From contig CBDDLM010000004.1 of NCBI GenBank assembly GCA_965230665.1, positions 868,001 through 932,000 of the forward strand: DNA of 64,000 bases. The letters are read 5' to 3'. Below, in pieces: positions 1 to 9,482 of this stretch; the first letter of the stretch is position 1, and each line of letters starts with the position of its first letter. Both the position numbers and the translations under genes were made by a program. The DNA is from JAGNRR01 sp965230665. GTDB taxonomy: Bacteria > Bacteroidota > Bacteroidia > Chitinophagales > Chitinophagaceae. Below the pieces are notes generated by a model. It had not been told where the DNA came from and did no database searches. It saw only the letters and a list, made by a program, of their open reading frames with translations.

Positions 1-982
1 TACTAATCCGTTTATAAGGCGCCTTGAACTCAACCTCATTATCGCCAATCGGTAACTTAGTTTTTCCGTTACTATCCATAGCCACTTTTTCAAGCAAAGT
101 TTCAGTTTGCTCCATCATCCAGTAATAATCCTTATAGGCTGTATAAAATTCGAGTACGGTGAACTCCGGGTTATGGGTTCTATCCATACCTTCATTTCTA
201 AAGTTTCTACTAAACTCATATACCCATTCAAACCCACCAACAATTAACCGCTTTAAGTATAGTTCGTTCGCGATGCGCAGATACAAGGGCATATCAAGTG
301 CATTGTGATGGGTGATAAATGGACGCGCAGCGGCACCACCCGGTATTGATTGTAACACAGGGGTATCCACTTCTAATGCTCCTCGCTCATTTAGAAATTC
401 ACGGATACTATTGATAATTTTGGTTCGCTTAACGAACGTTTCTTTTACACCAGGGTTAACTACGAGATCAGCATAACGCTGACGATATCGAAACTCGGGG
501 TCCGTTACTTCATCATACACTTCACCGTCCTTTTCTTTAACGATAGGAAGCGGTTTTAAACTTTTACTTAATAAAGTAAACTCATTTACATGAATGGTAG
601 TTTCCCCCATTTTAGTTGTAAAAACATAACCTTTAATACCTACAAAATCTCCAATATCTAATAGTTTTTTCCAAACTTGATTATACAATGTTTTATCCTC
701 ATCTGGGCAAAGATCATCACGTTTCAGATAGATTTGAATTTTACCTGATCCATCCTGAATAACTGCAAAATTTGCTTTACCCATATCCCGTACACTCATG
801 ATTCTACCAGCAATGCATACCTCTTTAAAGTCCGCTGCATTTTCATCTCCTTTGTACGTCTCAAGAATTTTTTTTGAATTCGTATTGACTGGATATAAAG
901 GTGCTGGATAAGGGTCTATGCCTAAGTTGCGTAATGTTTGCAACTTCTCTCTTCTTATAAGTTCTTGCTCTGATAATTGCAT
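1..982 (-). CDS. lysS: Lysyl-tRNA synthetase, class II (5' part only)
   Basis: Cytoplasmic enzyme that charges tRNA-Lys with lysine. The gene runs off the left edge; about 327 N-terminal residues of a family usually 500-560 long are visible. Translation from the ATG at 982 gives MQLSEQELIRREKLQTLRNL, then an OB-fold anticodon-binding region (about residues 55-160, with VCIAGRIMSVRDMGKANF), then the start of the class II catalytic core. Class II motif 2 is clear: FRNEGMDRTHNPEFTVLEFY. The window ends inside the catalytic domain. Upstream on the minus strand is a weak -7-like box, CATCTTTG, at about 992-999. The gene stands alone and is divergent from the T9SS cargo gene at 1131. Confidence 0.95.
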   Translation of the reverse strand, partial: MQLSEQELIRREKLQTLRNLGIDPYPAPLYPVNTNSKKILETYKGDENAADFKEVCIAGRIMSVRDMGKANFAVIQDGSGKIQIYLKRDDLCPDEDKTLYNQVWKKLLDIGDFVGIKGYVFTTKMGETTIHVNEFTLLSKSLKPLPIVKEKDGEVYDEVTDPEFRYRQRYADLVVNPGVKETFVKRTKIINSIREFLNERGALEVDTPVLQSIPGGAAARPFITHHNALDMPLYLRIANELYLKRLIVGGFEWVYEFSRNFRNEGMDRTHNPEFTVLEFYTAYKDYYWMMEQTETLLEKVAMDSNGKTKLPIGDNEVEFKAPYKRIS

Positions 983-1130
983 AATCGTGCAAAGATGTGA
1001 TGAAATGTTGAATTTAGTAAGAAATTAGTTCGAGTAAATCTCTTAAAAACGATCCAACTTGTGACCTTGGAGTGATAGAAGGTAAACAATTTAATGATGT
1101 TTTTTCCGTAACTTCACACAAAAGAAGTTT

Positions 1131-3029
1131 ATGAAATATTTTATCCTCGGATTGTTCTATTTACTATTCGTTTTCAACATTTCGGAAGCTCAAATTGTTC
1201 AGTCCAAATTGAAAACCTCGCCTTTACACGCATCAATTGACTTAAGCAATATTAAAAAGAACCCATGGAATACTAATCTAAAAACGACTATAGATAAACC
1301 TAAAAGTGGCCTAGGCAATATTCATAAAGTAAAACGACGTAATAGACTTCTTAAGCTCAACAACCAATCCTTTACAGCGCCCTCTTTGAATAAAACATTG
1401 GGAGCTGCTCCAACTATTGGTCAAAGTTTTCAAGGAAACGATTTAACTTCTTTAACTCCTGCTGATAATACAGTTGCAATTAATGACAGTGGAATTATCG
1501 TTAGCTTAAATAATTATAGTTATGCAGTCTATGATTCTAGTGGTAATACACTTACTGCTCCAATCACATGGAATACTTTTTTAGGAGATGATTCTGTTGC
1601 ATTGATTCGTGGTAAATTTGATCCACGCATAGAATACGATCCATATCATAAACGGTTTGTTTTTTGTATTCTACACGCTCCTGTAGATTCTACCCATACA
1701 AGTATTATACTTGCTTTCTCTAAAACAAATAATCCTACCCAAGGTTGGCACGTTTATAATATCGGCGGTAACCCTCTTCTAAATAGTTCATGGACAGATT
1801 ATCCTTCGATTGGACTAACGGAATACGAACTGTTTATTAATGCGAACTTATTTGGTCTCCCCCCTACCTATGGCTACAACGGAACCTATATTCACCAAAT
1901 TGATCTAGATAGTGCTTATGCTGGTGGTACTCTACAATATAGAACTTGGTCTGGTTTTGACCCTAATAAATTTATAACCCTTAAACCTGCGCAAGATGGA
2001 TTGCATGAACCGAATGGAGACCGATTTATGAATTTTGTAATGCTCAACCCTGGTGAGGATACGCTTGTACATCGCTTTATTATTTCAGATACCATGAATG
2101 CAACAGGCGTAACCATTACGGATACTTCCTATAAAATACCATATTACAGTGCTTGTGCAAATGGTTTTATAAAAGGTACGAGTACCAATGCGGACTCTGT
2201 GAATAATTTTATCGATTCAATCTCTACAGGAGACTCTCGGATTCAAAATGCTTTTTTATTGGATAGTTTTATTCATTTTACTTTCTCAGCAAATGTCAGT
2301 GGGTATTGTGGTATTCATTATGGGAGAGTCAATTTAAGAAACCATACTGCTTCTTATGTTACTTACTCAGAATCTGGCACTGAGCTTTCTTATCCTGCCA
2401 TTGCCTCGACCGGGCGTAACAATACAGATAAAAATATTGTCATGGCTTATCTACGAGCAGATACTAATATCTTACCAGAGTTTTGTGTGATAGCAATTGA
2501 TGATAATATGGTTTTCAGTAGTGCACAAACAATTAAAACAGGAGATACCATTGTAAATATTCTTACAGGAAGGCCTGAACGTTGGGGTGATTATACTGGC
2601 ATTGCTAGAAAGTATAACTCAAGTGCAGCTCCTGAAGTATGGGTTTACGGTTGTTATGCGGGTAACTCTGATAGTTCTTATGCAAATGCCGCAAGAAAGA
2701 ATAGTTATAAAAACTGGATTGCCCAGATAAAATCGAATGAAGGACCTGTTACTGTTCTTAATACTAAGAAAAAAAGAAACGTAACATTATACCCAAATCC
2801 AGCGAGAAGTACCTACTTCCTGGATTTTGAATTAGATAAAGTCAGTCATGTTCGCATAGCACTTTACGATATAAATGGGAGGAAAATAAAAACTCTTTTT
2901 AATGGAGAGCTCCCAGCTAGTAAAAACGAATTTTCTTTTAATCGCAATGCTTTAAGCAACGGACAATACTTTATTCAGCTGAACGTTGATGGTACCCAAA
3001 GCTTAAAGAAACTAGTTCTCGTTGAGTAG
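1131..3029 (+). CDS. Secreted protein with T9SS type A sorting domain
   Basis: A 632-residue exported protein of unknown function. Residues 1-21 (MKYFILGLFYLLFVFNISEAQ) form a Sec signal peptide ending in the AQ common in Bacteroidota. The middle (about 90-540) is rich in short beta-strand-like segments and has phrases such as FDPRIEYDPYHKRFVF and WGDYTGIARKYN. These suggest a beta-propeller or sialidase-like fold, though no catalytic motif was recognised. The last 80 residues are a type A T9SS domain: LYPNPARSTYFLDF, then ALYDINGRKIKTLF, then a final LKKLVLVE. It is therefore probably sent across the outer membrane by T9SS and then released or anchored. Its stop codon overlaps or abuts the start of the archaemetzincin gene downstream, so the two are probably one operon. 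Confidence 0.85.
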   Translation: MKYFILGLFYLLFVFNISEAQIVQSKLKTSPLHASIDLSNIKKNPWNTNLKTTIDKPKSGLGNIHKVKRRNRLLKLNNQSFTAPSLNKTLGAAPTIGQSFQGNDLTSLTPADNTVAINDSGIIVSLNNYSYAVYDSSGNTLTAPITWNTFLGDDSVALIRGKFDPRIEYDPYHKRFVFCILHAPVDSTHTSIILAFSKTNNPTQGWHVYNIGGNPLLNSSWTDYPSIGLTEYELFINANLFGLPPTYGYNGTYIHQIDLDSAYAGGTLQYRTWSGFDPNKFITLKPAQDGLHEPNGDRFMNFVMLNPGEDTLVHRFIISDTMNATGVTITDTSYKIPYYSACANGFIKGTSTNADSVNNFIDSISTGDSRIQNAFLLDSFIHFTFSANVSGYCGIHYGRVNLRNHTASYVTYSESGTELSYPAIASTGRNNTDKNIVMAYLRADTNILPEFCVIAIDDNMVFSSAQTIKTGDTIVNILTGRPERWGDYTGIARKYNSSAAPEVWVYGCYAGNSDSSYANAARKNSYKNWIAQIKSNEGPVTVLNTKKKRNVTLYPNPARSTYFLDFELDKVSHVRIALYDINGRKIKTLFNGELPASKNEFSFNRNALSNGQYFIQLNVDGTQSLKKLVLVE

Positions 3030-3036
3030 GACCGTG

Positions 3037-3654
3037 GTGAAAAAGAATCTTTTTCTTTGTGGCTGTATTTGTGCCATATTATCGTGTTGTAAATCTCCCT
3101 CAAAAAACAAGATTGCGATACAACCTTATTATCCTATTGATTCTGTCGTAGTAATACCGATCAAAAATTTCTTAGCAGAACTTTACTCTTGTGATGTTAT
3201 TCTTCTAGAACGTAAAGATCTTCCACAAAGAGCATTTGTAAAGATTAAGTCGCCACGCTACAGAGCGGATACAATTATTCAATCCCTGAAAAAAACAAAA
3301 CCCGATTCTATTGATTTTGTTCTTGGACTTACTAATATGGATATATCCACGACTAAAAAGGACAAACTTGGACGAATAAAAAAGCCAATTCATAGATATC
3401 AAGACTGGGGTATATTTGGATTGGGCTATCGACCAGGACCAAGCAGTATTGTATCAGGATTCAGATTAAAACATAAAAATAGAAAGCGATTTATTCAAAG
3501 ATTAATGAAAGTTTCGGCACACGAAGTCGGGCATAATCTTGGCTTGAAGCACTGCCCTAATAAGAATTGTTTGATGACTGATGCTTGTGAGCGTATTCAA
3601 ACCATAGATAAGGTTCAAATGGATTTATGTACACAATGTAAAACAAGAATATAG
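3037..3654 (+). CDS. Archaemetzincin-type zinc protease, putative lipoprotein
   Basis: The C-terminal half carries the full archaemetzincin signature: HEVGHNLGLKHC, then four residues, CLM, seventeen residues, and CTQC. The three histidines should bind the catalytic zinc, the glutamate should be the general base, and the cysteines should form the second structural zinc site. The open frame extends up to a TTG at 3022 inside the previous gene. The GTG at 3037 is preferred because it gives MKKNLFLCGCICAILSCC, a lipoprotein signal with lipobox ILSC; GTG at 3034 is equally possible. Archaemetzincins are normally described as soluble intracellular enzymes, so export as a lipoprotein is unusual. 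Its position directly behind a T9SS cargo gene suggests a cell-surface or periplasmic role; its substrate is unknown. Confidence 0.85.
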   Translation: MKKNLFLCGCICAILSCCKSPSKNKIAIQPYYPIDSVVVIPIKNFLAELYSCDVILLERKDLPQRAFVKIKSPRYRADTIIQSLKKTKPDSIDFVLGLTNMDISTTKKDKLGRIKKPIHRYQDWGIFGLGYRPGPSSIVSGFRLKHKNRKRFIQRLMKVSAHEVGHNLGLKHCPNKNCLMTDACERIQTIDKVQMDLCTQCKTRI

Positions 3655-3663
3655 TCTGCATCT

Positions 3664-4491
3664 ATGCATCCCAACAACAGACACTTTAATGGATATGACT
3701 TCATTAGTCTAGCGAAAGAATTTGAAGACCTTACTCCGTACCTATACGATAATGAGTACGGTAAGCGATCACTCGACTTTAGCAAGCAAGAATGCATTCG
3801 ATTATTCAACAAAGTACTTCTAAAGAAATACTACGGTATTGATCATTGGGATATCCCACCTGATAATCTCTGCCCTGCTGTTCCTGGACGAGCAGATTAT
3901 TTGCACTATTTGAGAGACATACTAGGCGATGCGTCCAAGCGTATATTAGATATTGGTACTGGAGCCGGTGCAATCTACCCTATTCTAGGCCTACAGCTCT
4001 TTGGATGGAGTTTTGTAGGGACTGATATAGATCAAGCATCTCTAACTCATGCTCATGGTATTTTAGAAAAACTCTCTATCGGAACAGATAAGATTAAACT
4101 TCGTTTACAAAGGAATCAGAACAAGATATTTGATCATGTTTTACATGCGCATGATCGGTTTGACGCATGTATTTGCAACCCTCCCTTTTTTGAAACGGCA
4201 CTACACGCTCAACGTTGGAACCAAAGGAAATGGAAACTAGAAAACGGTCATCATATTGGAACAAGTAACGAACTCGTCTATGAGGGCGGAGAAAAAGGTT
4301 TCATCAAAAAAATGATTAAGGAAAGTGTTTTGTTTCAAAAGCATATCGCACAATTCAGCTGCCTAGTTTCTCGTAGATCCACAATTGACCTCATCGAGCA
4401 GCAATGCAAGGAAGTAGCTGTAACTTCTCTTGAGTTCATTCAAATGAAAACAGGCAGAAAACTTTCTAGAATTGCCATATGGAGCTATTAA
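3664..4491 (+). CDS. rlmF: 23S rRNA (adenine-1618-N6)-methyltransferase
   Basis: SAM-dependent methyltransferase of the RlmF (YbiN) family, which methylates N6 of A1618 in 23S rRNA. The N-terminus MHPNNRHFNGYDF is typical of the family. The SAM loop ILDIGTGAGAIYP lies near residues 97-109, and the N6-adenine methylase catalytic motif NPPFF near residue 173. The length of 275 residues is close to, slightly below, the E. coli protein of about 308. It starts 9 bp after the archaemetzincin stop, so read-through transcription is likely although the functions are unrelated. It converges with gcvP, with a hairpin between them. Confidence 0.9.
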   Translation: MHPNNRHFNGYDFISLAKEFEDLTPYLYDNEYGKRSLDFSKQECIRLFNKVLLKKYYGIDHWDIPPDNLCPAVPGRADYLHYLRDILGDASKRILDIGTGAGAIYPILGLQLFGWSFVGTDIDQASLTHAHGILEKLSIGTDKIKLRLQRNQNKIFDHVLHAHDRFDACICNPPFFETALHAQRWNQRKWKLENGHHIGTSNELVYEGGEKGFIKKMIKESVLFQKHIAQFSCLVSRRSTIDLIEQQCKEVAVTSLEFIQMKTGRKLSRIAIWSY

Positions 4492-4492
4492 A

Positions 4493-4522
4493 AAGTCCTA
4501 AAGCTTTGTAACCTTAGGACTT
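4493..4522 (-). terminator. Intrinsic terminator of gcvP
   Basis: AAGTCCTAA (4493-4501) and TTAGGACTT (4514-4522) form a perfect 9-bp stem with a 12-nt loop. Read on the minus strand the stem is followed by a T-run (CTTTTTAATAG), as expected for a rho-independent terminator of gcvP. On the plus strand there is no T-run, so its effect on rlmF is less certain. Confidence 0.75.
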
Positions 4523-4544
4523 ACTATACGAATTTTATCGTTCC

Positions 4545-7391
4545 TTAAACCTCTGCAGCCTCCATATAACTCTCTATAGGCTCACAAGTACAAATAAGGT
4601 TTCGGTCTCCATGCGTATCATTTACACGAGAAACACTTGGCCAGAACTTAGCTAACTTAACATACTCTAATGGAAATGCCGCTTTCTGACGACTATAGTT
4701 TCTTTCCCAACTATCAGAGGTAATGACGGCTTGCGTATGAGGTGCGTTTTTCAAAACACTATCTTCAGCATTAGTTCCATCCAAAACTTCCTGTATTTCC
4801 TCACGAATTGATAGCATTGCATCACAGAAACGATCTAGCTCTGCCTTATCCTCACTCTCTGTAGGTTCTATCATTAAGGTTCCAGGTACGGGAAACGCTA
4901 GGGTTGGTGCATGAAAACCATAATCCATTAATCGTTTGGCTACGTCAGCTGCTTCAATACCAGCCGCTTTAAACGGTCGTAGATCTACGATAAACTCATG
5001 CGCACACATCCCTCTTTCACCCGTATACAGTATTTCATAAGCATCTGATAAACGTTTCTTCATATAATTTGCATTTAAAATAGCAAACTCTGTAGACTGT
5101 CTCAACCCTTTGGCACCAAGCATTTTAATATAGGCGTAGGAAATCAGCAAGATACTGGCACTTCCATAAGGAGCCGCACTCACTGCTCCTAAAGACTGCT
5201 CGCCTCCAACTCCTAATATAGAATGATTGGGTAAGAAGGGGATTAGTTGCTCGCGTACACAAATTGGTCCCATGCCAGGACCACCTCCTCCATGCGGTAT
5301 AGCAAATGTTTTGTGCAAATTCAGGTGACAAACATCAGCGCCGATTTCACCTGGACTTGTTATACCTACCTGAGCATTCATATTAGCCCCATCCATATAG
5401 ACCTGACCACCAAAGTCATGAATAGTTTGACAAATTTCTTTTACCGATGCTTCGAAAACTCCATGTGTAGAAGGATAGGTAATCATAAGTCCTGCTAAAT
5501 TATCCTTATGTTCTTCAGCTTTTGATTTCAGATCAGCAACATCAATATTACCGTGCTCATCACACTTTACGATTACAATCTTAAATCCGGCCATTACTGC
5601 TGATGCTGGATTTGTACCATGCGCAGAAATTGGAATAATAATTATATTTCGATGATCATCTCCTCTACTTTTATGATAGCCTTTAATGGCCAACAGGCCA
5701 GCATACTCTCCTTGCGCTCCCGAATTTGGTTGCAAGCTACAAGCATCAAAACCGGTAATCTCGGCAAGGTCTTTTTCTAATTCCTTGATCATTTCGGCAT
5801 AACCGGCCCATTGATTCTGAGGTGCAAATGGGTGTATACTATTCCATGATGCTTGGCTAACCGGCATCATTTCACTAGCAGCATTTAACTTCATCGTACA
5901 ACTACCTAAAGAAATCATGGATCGATTCAAAGAAATATCTTTATCCTCTAAGCTGCGCAAATAGCGCATCATTTGAGACTCCGTACGATAAGTATTAAAG
6001 TTCGGATGTGTTAAATAAGCAGAAGTTCTCTGAGCATAGGACGGAATATTATTCAAATCGACCTGATCATTTAATGTAACACCCAATATTGTAGCAATCA
6101 TGTTCACATCATCTTCTGTGAGTGTTTCATCAAATGACAACCCAATGTGCCCATCTCCAAAAGAGCGTACATTGAAATCTTTTTCCGCAAATGCCGCTAC
6201 CATACTATCCTCATTATCCACTTTGATTTTCAAGGTGTCAAAGAAGAACTCATTCTGTTGTTTATCTCCTAAGGCATCTGATATTTGCTTGGCATAAGCA
6301 GATATTCGTTGCCCTATTCTTTTTAACCCATCAGCTCCATGATATACAGCATACATGGCTGCCATATTCGCTAATAAGGCTTGGGCCGTACAAATATTTG
6401 ATGTTGCTTTTTCTCTACGAATGTGTTGTTCCCGTGTTTGCAAGGCCATTCTAACCGCCCGCTCTCCTTGCGCATCAATGGTTACTCCAATAATTCGTCC
6501 AGGAATACTTCTCTTAAAATTATCCCGTGTGGCGAAATATGCTGCATGAGGGCCTCCAAACCCAATTGGAATACCAAAACGCTGTGTTGATCCAACTGCC
6601 ACATCGGCTCCTAATTCTCCAGGAGGTGTTAAAAGCGTCAACGAAAGTATATCGCAGATCATAACAGTGGATGCTCCTTTTTCTTTAGCAGCGGCTATAA
6701 AAGACTTATAATCTATAATTTCACCATCGTTGTTTGGATACTGAACAACTACAGCGAAGTAAGTCTCATCAATTTCTGCATTCTGGAGCTCTCCTAATAC
6801 AATCTCTATACCAATAGGAACAGCTCTTGTTTTAAGTAAATCTAGGGTTTGAGGAAAAATATTCCGATCTACAAAAACCTTAGTCTTTTCTTTCTTTCGC
6901 TGGCTACCATATAACATGGTAACTCCTTCGGCAGCGGCAGTAGCTTCATCTAATAATGAAGCATTGGCTATTGGTAGAGCTGTCAAGTCGCTTACCATTG
7001 TTTGAAAGTTTAACAAACTTTCGAGACGCCCTTGTGCAATTTCTGCCTGATATGGTGTGTACTGTGTGTACCAACCGGGGTTTTCAAATATATTTCGAAG
7101 GATGACGGAAGGAGTGATTGTTCCGTAATACCCCATTCCAATTAGATTTTTATTTACTTTATTCTTTTGGCCCAATGTCGTAATCTTATTGAGATAATCG
7201 TATTCTGATATCGCATCAGAAACTTTCAAACTTTGCTGCGACCTAATACTATCTGGTACAGTCAATTCAATAAGCTTCTCTATGCTTTCAACACCTATAG
7301 TTTCAAGCATTTCCCTTGCTTCGGCGGCATCGGGTCCGATATGACGTTGTATAAATTCTTCTTGTTGAAGTTGTTTAAGATTTTGCAACAT
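4545..7391 (-). CDS. gcvP: Glycine dehydrogenase (decarboxylating), P-protein
   Basis: P-protein of the glycine cleavage system: PLP-dependent decarboxylation of glycine, passing the aminomethyl group to the lipoyl H-protein. With 948 residues it is the single-chain form in which the two halves (GcvPA and GcvPB) are fused. The PLP lysine is K694 in NLHKTFAIPHGGGGPGMGP, with the glycine-rich loop following. The frame is open for 55 codons upstream of the chosen ATG, to 7556, but that part would overlap the divergent OMP gene. The ATG at 7391 gives MLQNLKQLQQEEFIQRHIGP, which matches the family start. A TACTTTTG box lies 19 bp upstream. The T- and H-protein genes are not in the window. Confidence 0.97.
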   Translation of the reverse strand: MLQNLKQLQQEEFIQRHIGPDAAEAREMLETIGVESIEKLIELTVPDSIRSQQSLKVSDAISEYDYLNKITTLGQKNKVNKNLIGMGYYGTITPSVILRNIFENPGWYTQYTPYQAEIAQGRLESLLNFQTMVSDLTALPIANASLLDEATAAAEGVTMLYGSQRKKEKTKVFVDRNIFPQTLDLLKTRAVPIGIEIVLGELQNAEIDETYFAVVVQYPNNDGEIIDYKSFIAAAKEKGASTVMICDILSLTLLTPPGELGADVAVGSTQRFGIPIGFGGPHAAYFATRDNFKRSIPGRIIGVTIDAQGERAVRMALQTREQHIRREKATSNICTAQALLANMAAMYAVYHGADGLKRIGQRISAYAKQISDALGDKQQNEFFFDTLKIKVDNEDSMVAAFAEKDFNVRSFGDGHIGLSFDETLTEDDVNMIATILGVTLNDQVDLNNIPSYAQRTSAYLTHPNFNTYRTESQMMRYLRSLEDKDISLNRSMISLGSCTMKLNAASEMMPVSQASWNSIHPFAPQNQWAGYAEMIKELEKDLAEITGFDACSLQPNSGAQGEYAGLLAIKGYHKSRGDDHRNIIIIPISAHGTNPASAVMAGFKIVIVKCDEHGNIDVADLKSKAEEHKDNLAGLMITYPSTHGVFEASVKEICQTIHDFGGQVYMDGANMNAQVGITSPGEIGADVCHLNLHKTFAIPHGGGGPGMGPICVREQLIPFLPNHSILGVGGEQSLGAVSAAPYGSASILLISYAYIKMLGAKGLRQSTEFAILNANYMKKRLSDAYEILYTGERGMCAHEFIVDLRPFKAAGIEAADVAKRLMDYGFHAPTLAFPVPGTLMIEPTESEDKAELDRFCDAMLSIREEIQEVLDGTNAEDSVLKNAPHTQAVITSDSWERNYSRQKAAFPLEYVKLAKFWPSVSRVNDTHGDRNLICTCEPIESYMEAAEV

Positions 7392-7409
7392 GGTTATCAA
7401 ATTAGTTTG

Positions 7410-7417
7410 CAAAAGTA
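7410..7417 (-). promoter_or_regulatory. Bacteroidota -7 box for gcvP
   Basis: Minus-strand TACTTTTG matches TAnnTTTG and sits 18 bp before the gcvP ATG. No convincing -33 TTTG is present at the expected distance. The divergent gap to the OMP gene is only about 65 bp, too short for a glycine riboswitch. Confidence 0.55.
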
Positions 7418-7456
7418 AATTAGGAAGTCGGCATTTTTTGTTATTTTTAATTGGAA

Positions 7457-8125
7457 ATGAAAACGTCGCAAATGAAGCCACTAGCTCTATTTTTTGTGCT
7501 TTTGTTAACTGATATTTCTGTTGGAGCACAGGATGATTTCGCTGGAAGATTTGCAAAACGCGATGTGCAGGTAAGTTTGAGTTATGGATTACCTAGCCCT
7601 CTAAGGGCTTATTTAAATATACGCCCGAGCAACAGGGAACTCAAAGCAACGGGCTATGGTCCGAATTTTCTTAAGATTGAGTATGGGATTACGAATAAAT
7701 TTAGCGTACTTGCCAATGCCTATTATAACTTTAGTGATGTGCACTGGATACAGGATGCTCGCAACCCTGCAACAGGTTTGCAAGAACCATATCGGCACGG
7801 TGTAGAAGCTTGGGAGTTTGCTGCAGGACTCCGCGTCAACTACTATTTCCTTAAAAAGAAGAACTGGAATTTATATGGAGGCTTAGGAGCAGGAGGAGGG
7901 TATATACAGGTTGAGACTTACACTATGGCACCGAAAGAACGTGTATATATACATTTTGAAGAACCTTTTACTTGGAATTTTGAAGGCACGCTTGGGGCAC
8001 GCTATTTTCTAGCAAAAAATATTGCCCTATTCTCCGAAATCGGAATAGGGCAAAGTTGGTATCTTTTTAAGTATTACTATATCCCTTCTTCTATAGCACA
8101 ATTGGGACTTAGCATTAAGTTATAG
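7457..8125 (+). CDS. Outer-membrane beta-barrel protein, unknown function
   Basis: About 222 residues. A signal peptide (MKPLALFFVLLLTDISVGAQ) is followed by alternating aromatic and hydrophobic strands typical of a small outer-membrane barrel, such as FLKIEYGITNKFSVLANAYY and NYYFLKKKNWNLYGGLGAGG, ending in a strand AQLGLSIKL. The open frame extends to a TTG at 7451; ATG at 7457 or 7472 are better starts, and 7472 gives the cleanest signal peptide. It is divergent from gcvP. Its stop codon TAG directly abuts the reversed stop of the next gene (TAGCTA). No specific ligand or role can be assigned. Confidence 0.75.
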   Translation: MKTSQMKPLALFFVLLLTDISVGAQDDFAGRFAKRDVQVSLSYGLPSPLRAYLNIRPSNRELKATGYGPNFLKIEYGITNKFSVLANAYYNFSDVHWIQDARNPATGLQEPYRHGVEAWEFAAGLRVNYYFLKKKNWNLYGGLGAGGGYIQVETYTMAPKERVYIHFEEPFTWNFEGTLGARYFLAKNIALFSEIGIGQSWYLFKYYYIPSSIAQLGLSIKL

Positions 8126-8752
8126 CTACTGAGCCACATTTACGGTAGCCGTAACTGTTGTATTAAAATCAATTTGAGTATTTCCTTGCAAATTATGATT
8201 TCCTGCACGTTTTGTTCCGGCAAAATAAATTCTGGCAGAATCCGCTTTAAATATATCTTTTACATCTACATCTACCATATCTAAATCAAGTGATGTCTGC
8301 CCTAATTGATAACCATATTTATGCGCAAAAAGGACCTTACCAGTTCCATCTTTTTGTGCAACAGAAACTTCAATTGTATCCAGAAAATCAAAGTTCTGGC
8401 CTGGGGTATTTACAATTGTAGCTCTAAGCGATTTCCCTTTGATTGCAATAACATCCTCCTTGGTAAAACCTTCATTTGCTAATTCTGCATCTGTATTCGT
8501 TTCAAACGTACCAGAATAAGGTTCTAACTTTTGACCTACGGGTGCAATACCAAAGACAGTAACTGCTGTAGGAGGAATACTAGCGGTTTCGGTATAACTA
8601 AAAGAAAGGTCACGGGTAATCACAGGTCCTCCTGTTCCTCCGCTACCTCCTGAGCCTCCACCATTACCTGGTTCTTCCTTTTTACAAGACCAAAGAAACA
8701 AAGCGCAAGCTACGCTTAGTACCGTTAAAATTAAGGGAGTTTTTTTCATCAT
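8126..8752 (-). CDS. Putative lipoprotein with Gly-rich linker
   Basis: 208 residues, no recognised family. The N-terminus MMKKTPLILTVLSVACALFL ends in lipobox LWSC followed by KKEE, a normal Bacteroidota lipoprotein signal. A low-complexity linker of Gly/Ser (about residues 28-44) then joins a beta-rich domain of about 160 residues rich in Thr/Val/Asp. The second ATG at 8749 could equally be the start. Probably anchored in the outer membrane. It stands between two converging or diverging genes and is likely monocistronic. Confidence 0.65.
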   Translation of the reverse strand: MMKKTPLILTVLSVACALFLWSCKKEEPGNGGGSGGSGGTGGPVITRDLSFSYTETASIPPTAVTVFGIAPVGQKLEPYSGTFETNTDAELANEGFTKEDVIAIKGKSLRATIVNTPGQNFDFLDTIEVSVAQKDGTGKVLFAHKYGYQLGQTSLDLDMVDVDVKDIFKADSARIYFAGTKRAGNHNLQGNTQIDFNTTVTATVNVAQ

Positions 8753-8867
8753 ACTAAAGTAACGAATTTATGTATAAGGGTGTTAGCACGTTTCAACCTT
8801 TTTTACAATATTGTGACGCTACCCTATAAAAAAGGTTCCAAATATTACGAAAGCGATACGAATCCCC

Positions 8868-8875
8868 TATCTTTG
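8868..8875 (+). promoter_or_regulatory. Bacteroidota -7 box upstream of the 8885 gene
   Basis: TATCTTTG matches TAnnTTTG, 9 bp before the ATG at 8885. The frame is open upstream to 8780, but this box indicates transcription starts close to 8885 and rules against the longer protein. No clear -33 element. Confidence 0.5.
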
Positions 8876-8884
8876 GGAGCGTAT

Positions 8885-9457
8885 ATGAAACGCATTTTTG
8901 TTTTATTGGCATGTATTTTAGCCGTTCAAGCTGTTCAGGCACAAGGCAATCATACCTATGTGATGGGATACCAAACAGCAACTATCTCAGTGAACAACGA
9001 TAACTTCTTCACTCAGCTACATTTCCCAGGTCAAAAACCGGTGTGCGGGTTTTACGATCGTTGGTCTGAGAACTTCTATACTTGTGATTACAGTACGTAT
9101 CGTGAAATTGATGAAGATTTTATTGAAGAAACTAGCTTGACTTGTTGCGAAACGATCGATTTTGATGCTCGTAAATATTATGGTTCCCTAACTATAAATG
9201 GCATTGTAGATACGGTAGAATGGGATAATCTAATTATTAAAATTACTACATCTAACGCCCATTATGTAATTAAAACGGACGAGAAAGAGATTGACGCTTT
9301 CTATAAAAACTTCTACTCTAAGGGTCGTATGGGCCGATTGAAAATTCGGCTAACTTTGGTAACATACGATAATGTTGTTGAACACCGAAGAGAAATTCCT
9401 GAGCAAATGAAACGTTTCAAAAAACGCAAGAAACTTGTGAAGTTCCTTCGCTTTTAA
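8885..9457 (+). CDS. Small secreted protein, unknown function
   Basis: 190 residues with a signal peptide (MKRIFVLLACILAVQAVQAQ). The mature part has a cysteine pair-rich stretch (CGFYDRWSENFYTCDY and TCCETIDFD) and a very basic C-terminus (MKRFKKRKKLVKFLRF). I do not recognise the family. The frame is open from 8780, but a promoter-like box just before 8885 and the signal peptide fix the start there. The gene ends 25 bp before tsaD, so the two may be cotranscribed. Confidence 0.65.
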   Translation: MKRIFVLLACILAVQAVQAQGNHTYVMGYQTATISVNNDNFFTQLHFPGQKPVCGFYDRWSENFYTCDYSTYREIDEDFIEETSLTCCETIDFDARKYYGSLTINGIVDTVEWDNLIIKITTSNAHYVIKTDEKEIDAFYKNFYSKGRMGRLKIRLTLVTYDNVVEHRREIPEQMKRFKKRKKLVKFLRF

Positions 9458-9482
9458 TACACATTCATTTTTTTCTTTTGTC

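Noticed and set aside
7392..7456. Glycine riboswitch before gcvP
   Set aside because: The divergent gap is only about 65 bp and contains a promoter box; no aptamer-like conserved helices were seen.
7392..7556. N-terminal extension of gcvP
   Set aside because: It overlaps the divergent OMP gene and the TACTTTTG promoter box; homologous proteins begin at the later ATG.
8123..8128. TAGCTA stop-to-stop abutment as a functional element
   Set aside because: Neat but simply two convergent stops touching; chance is enough to explain it.
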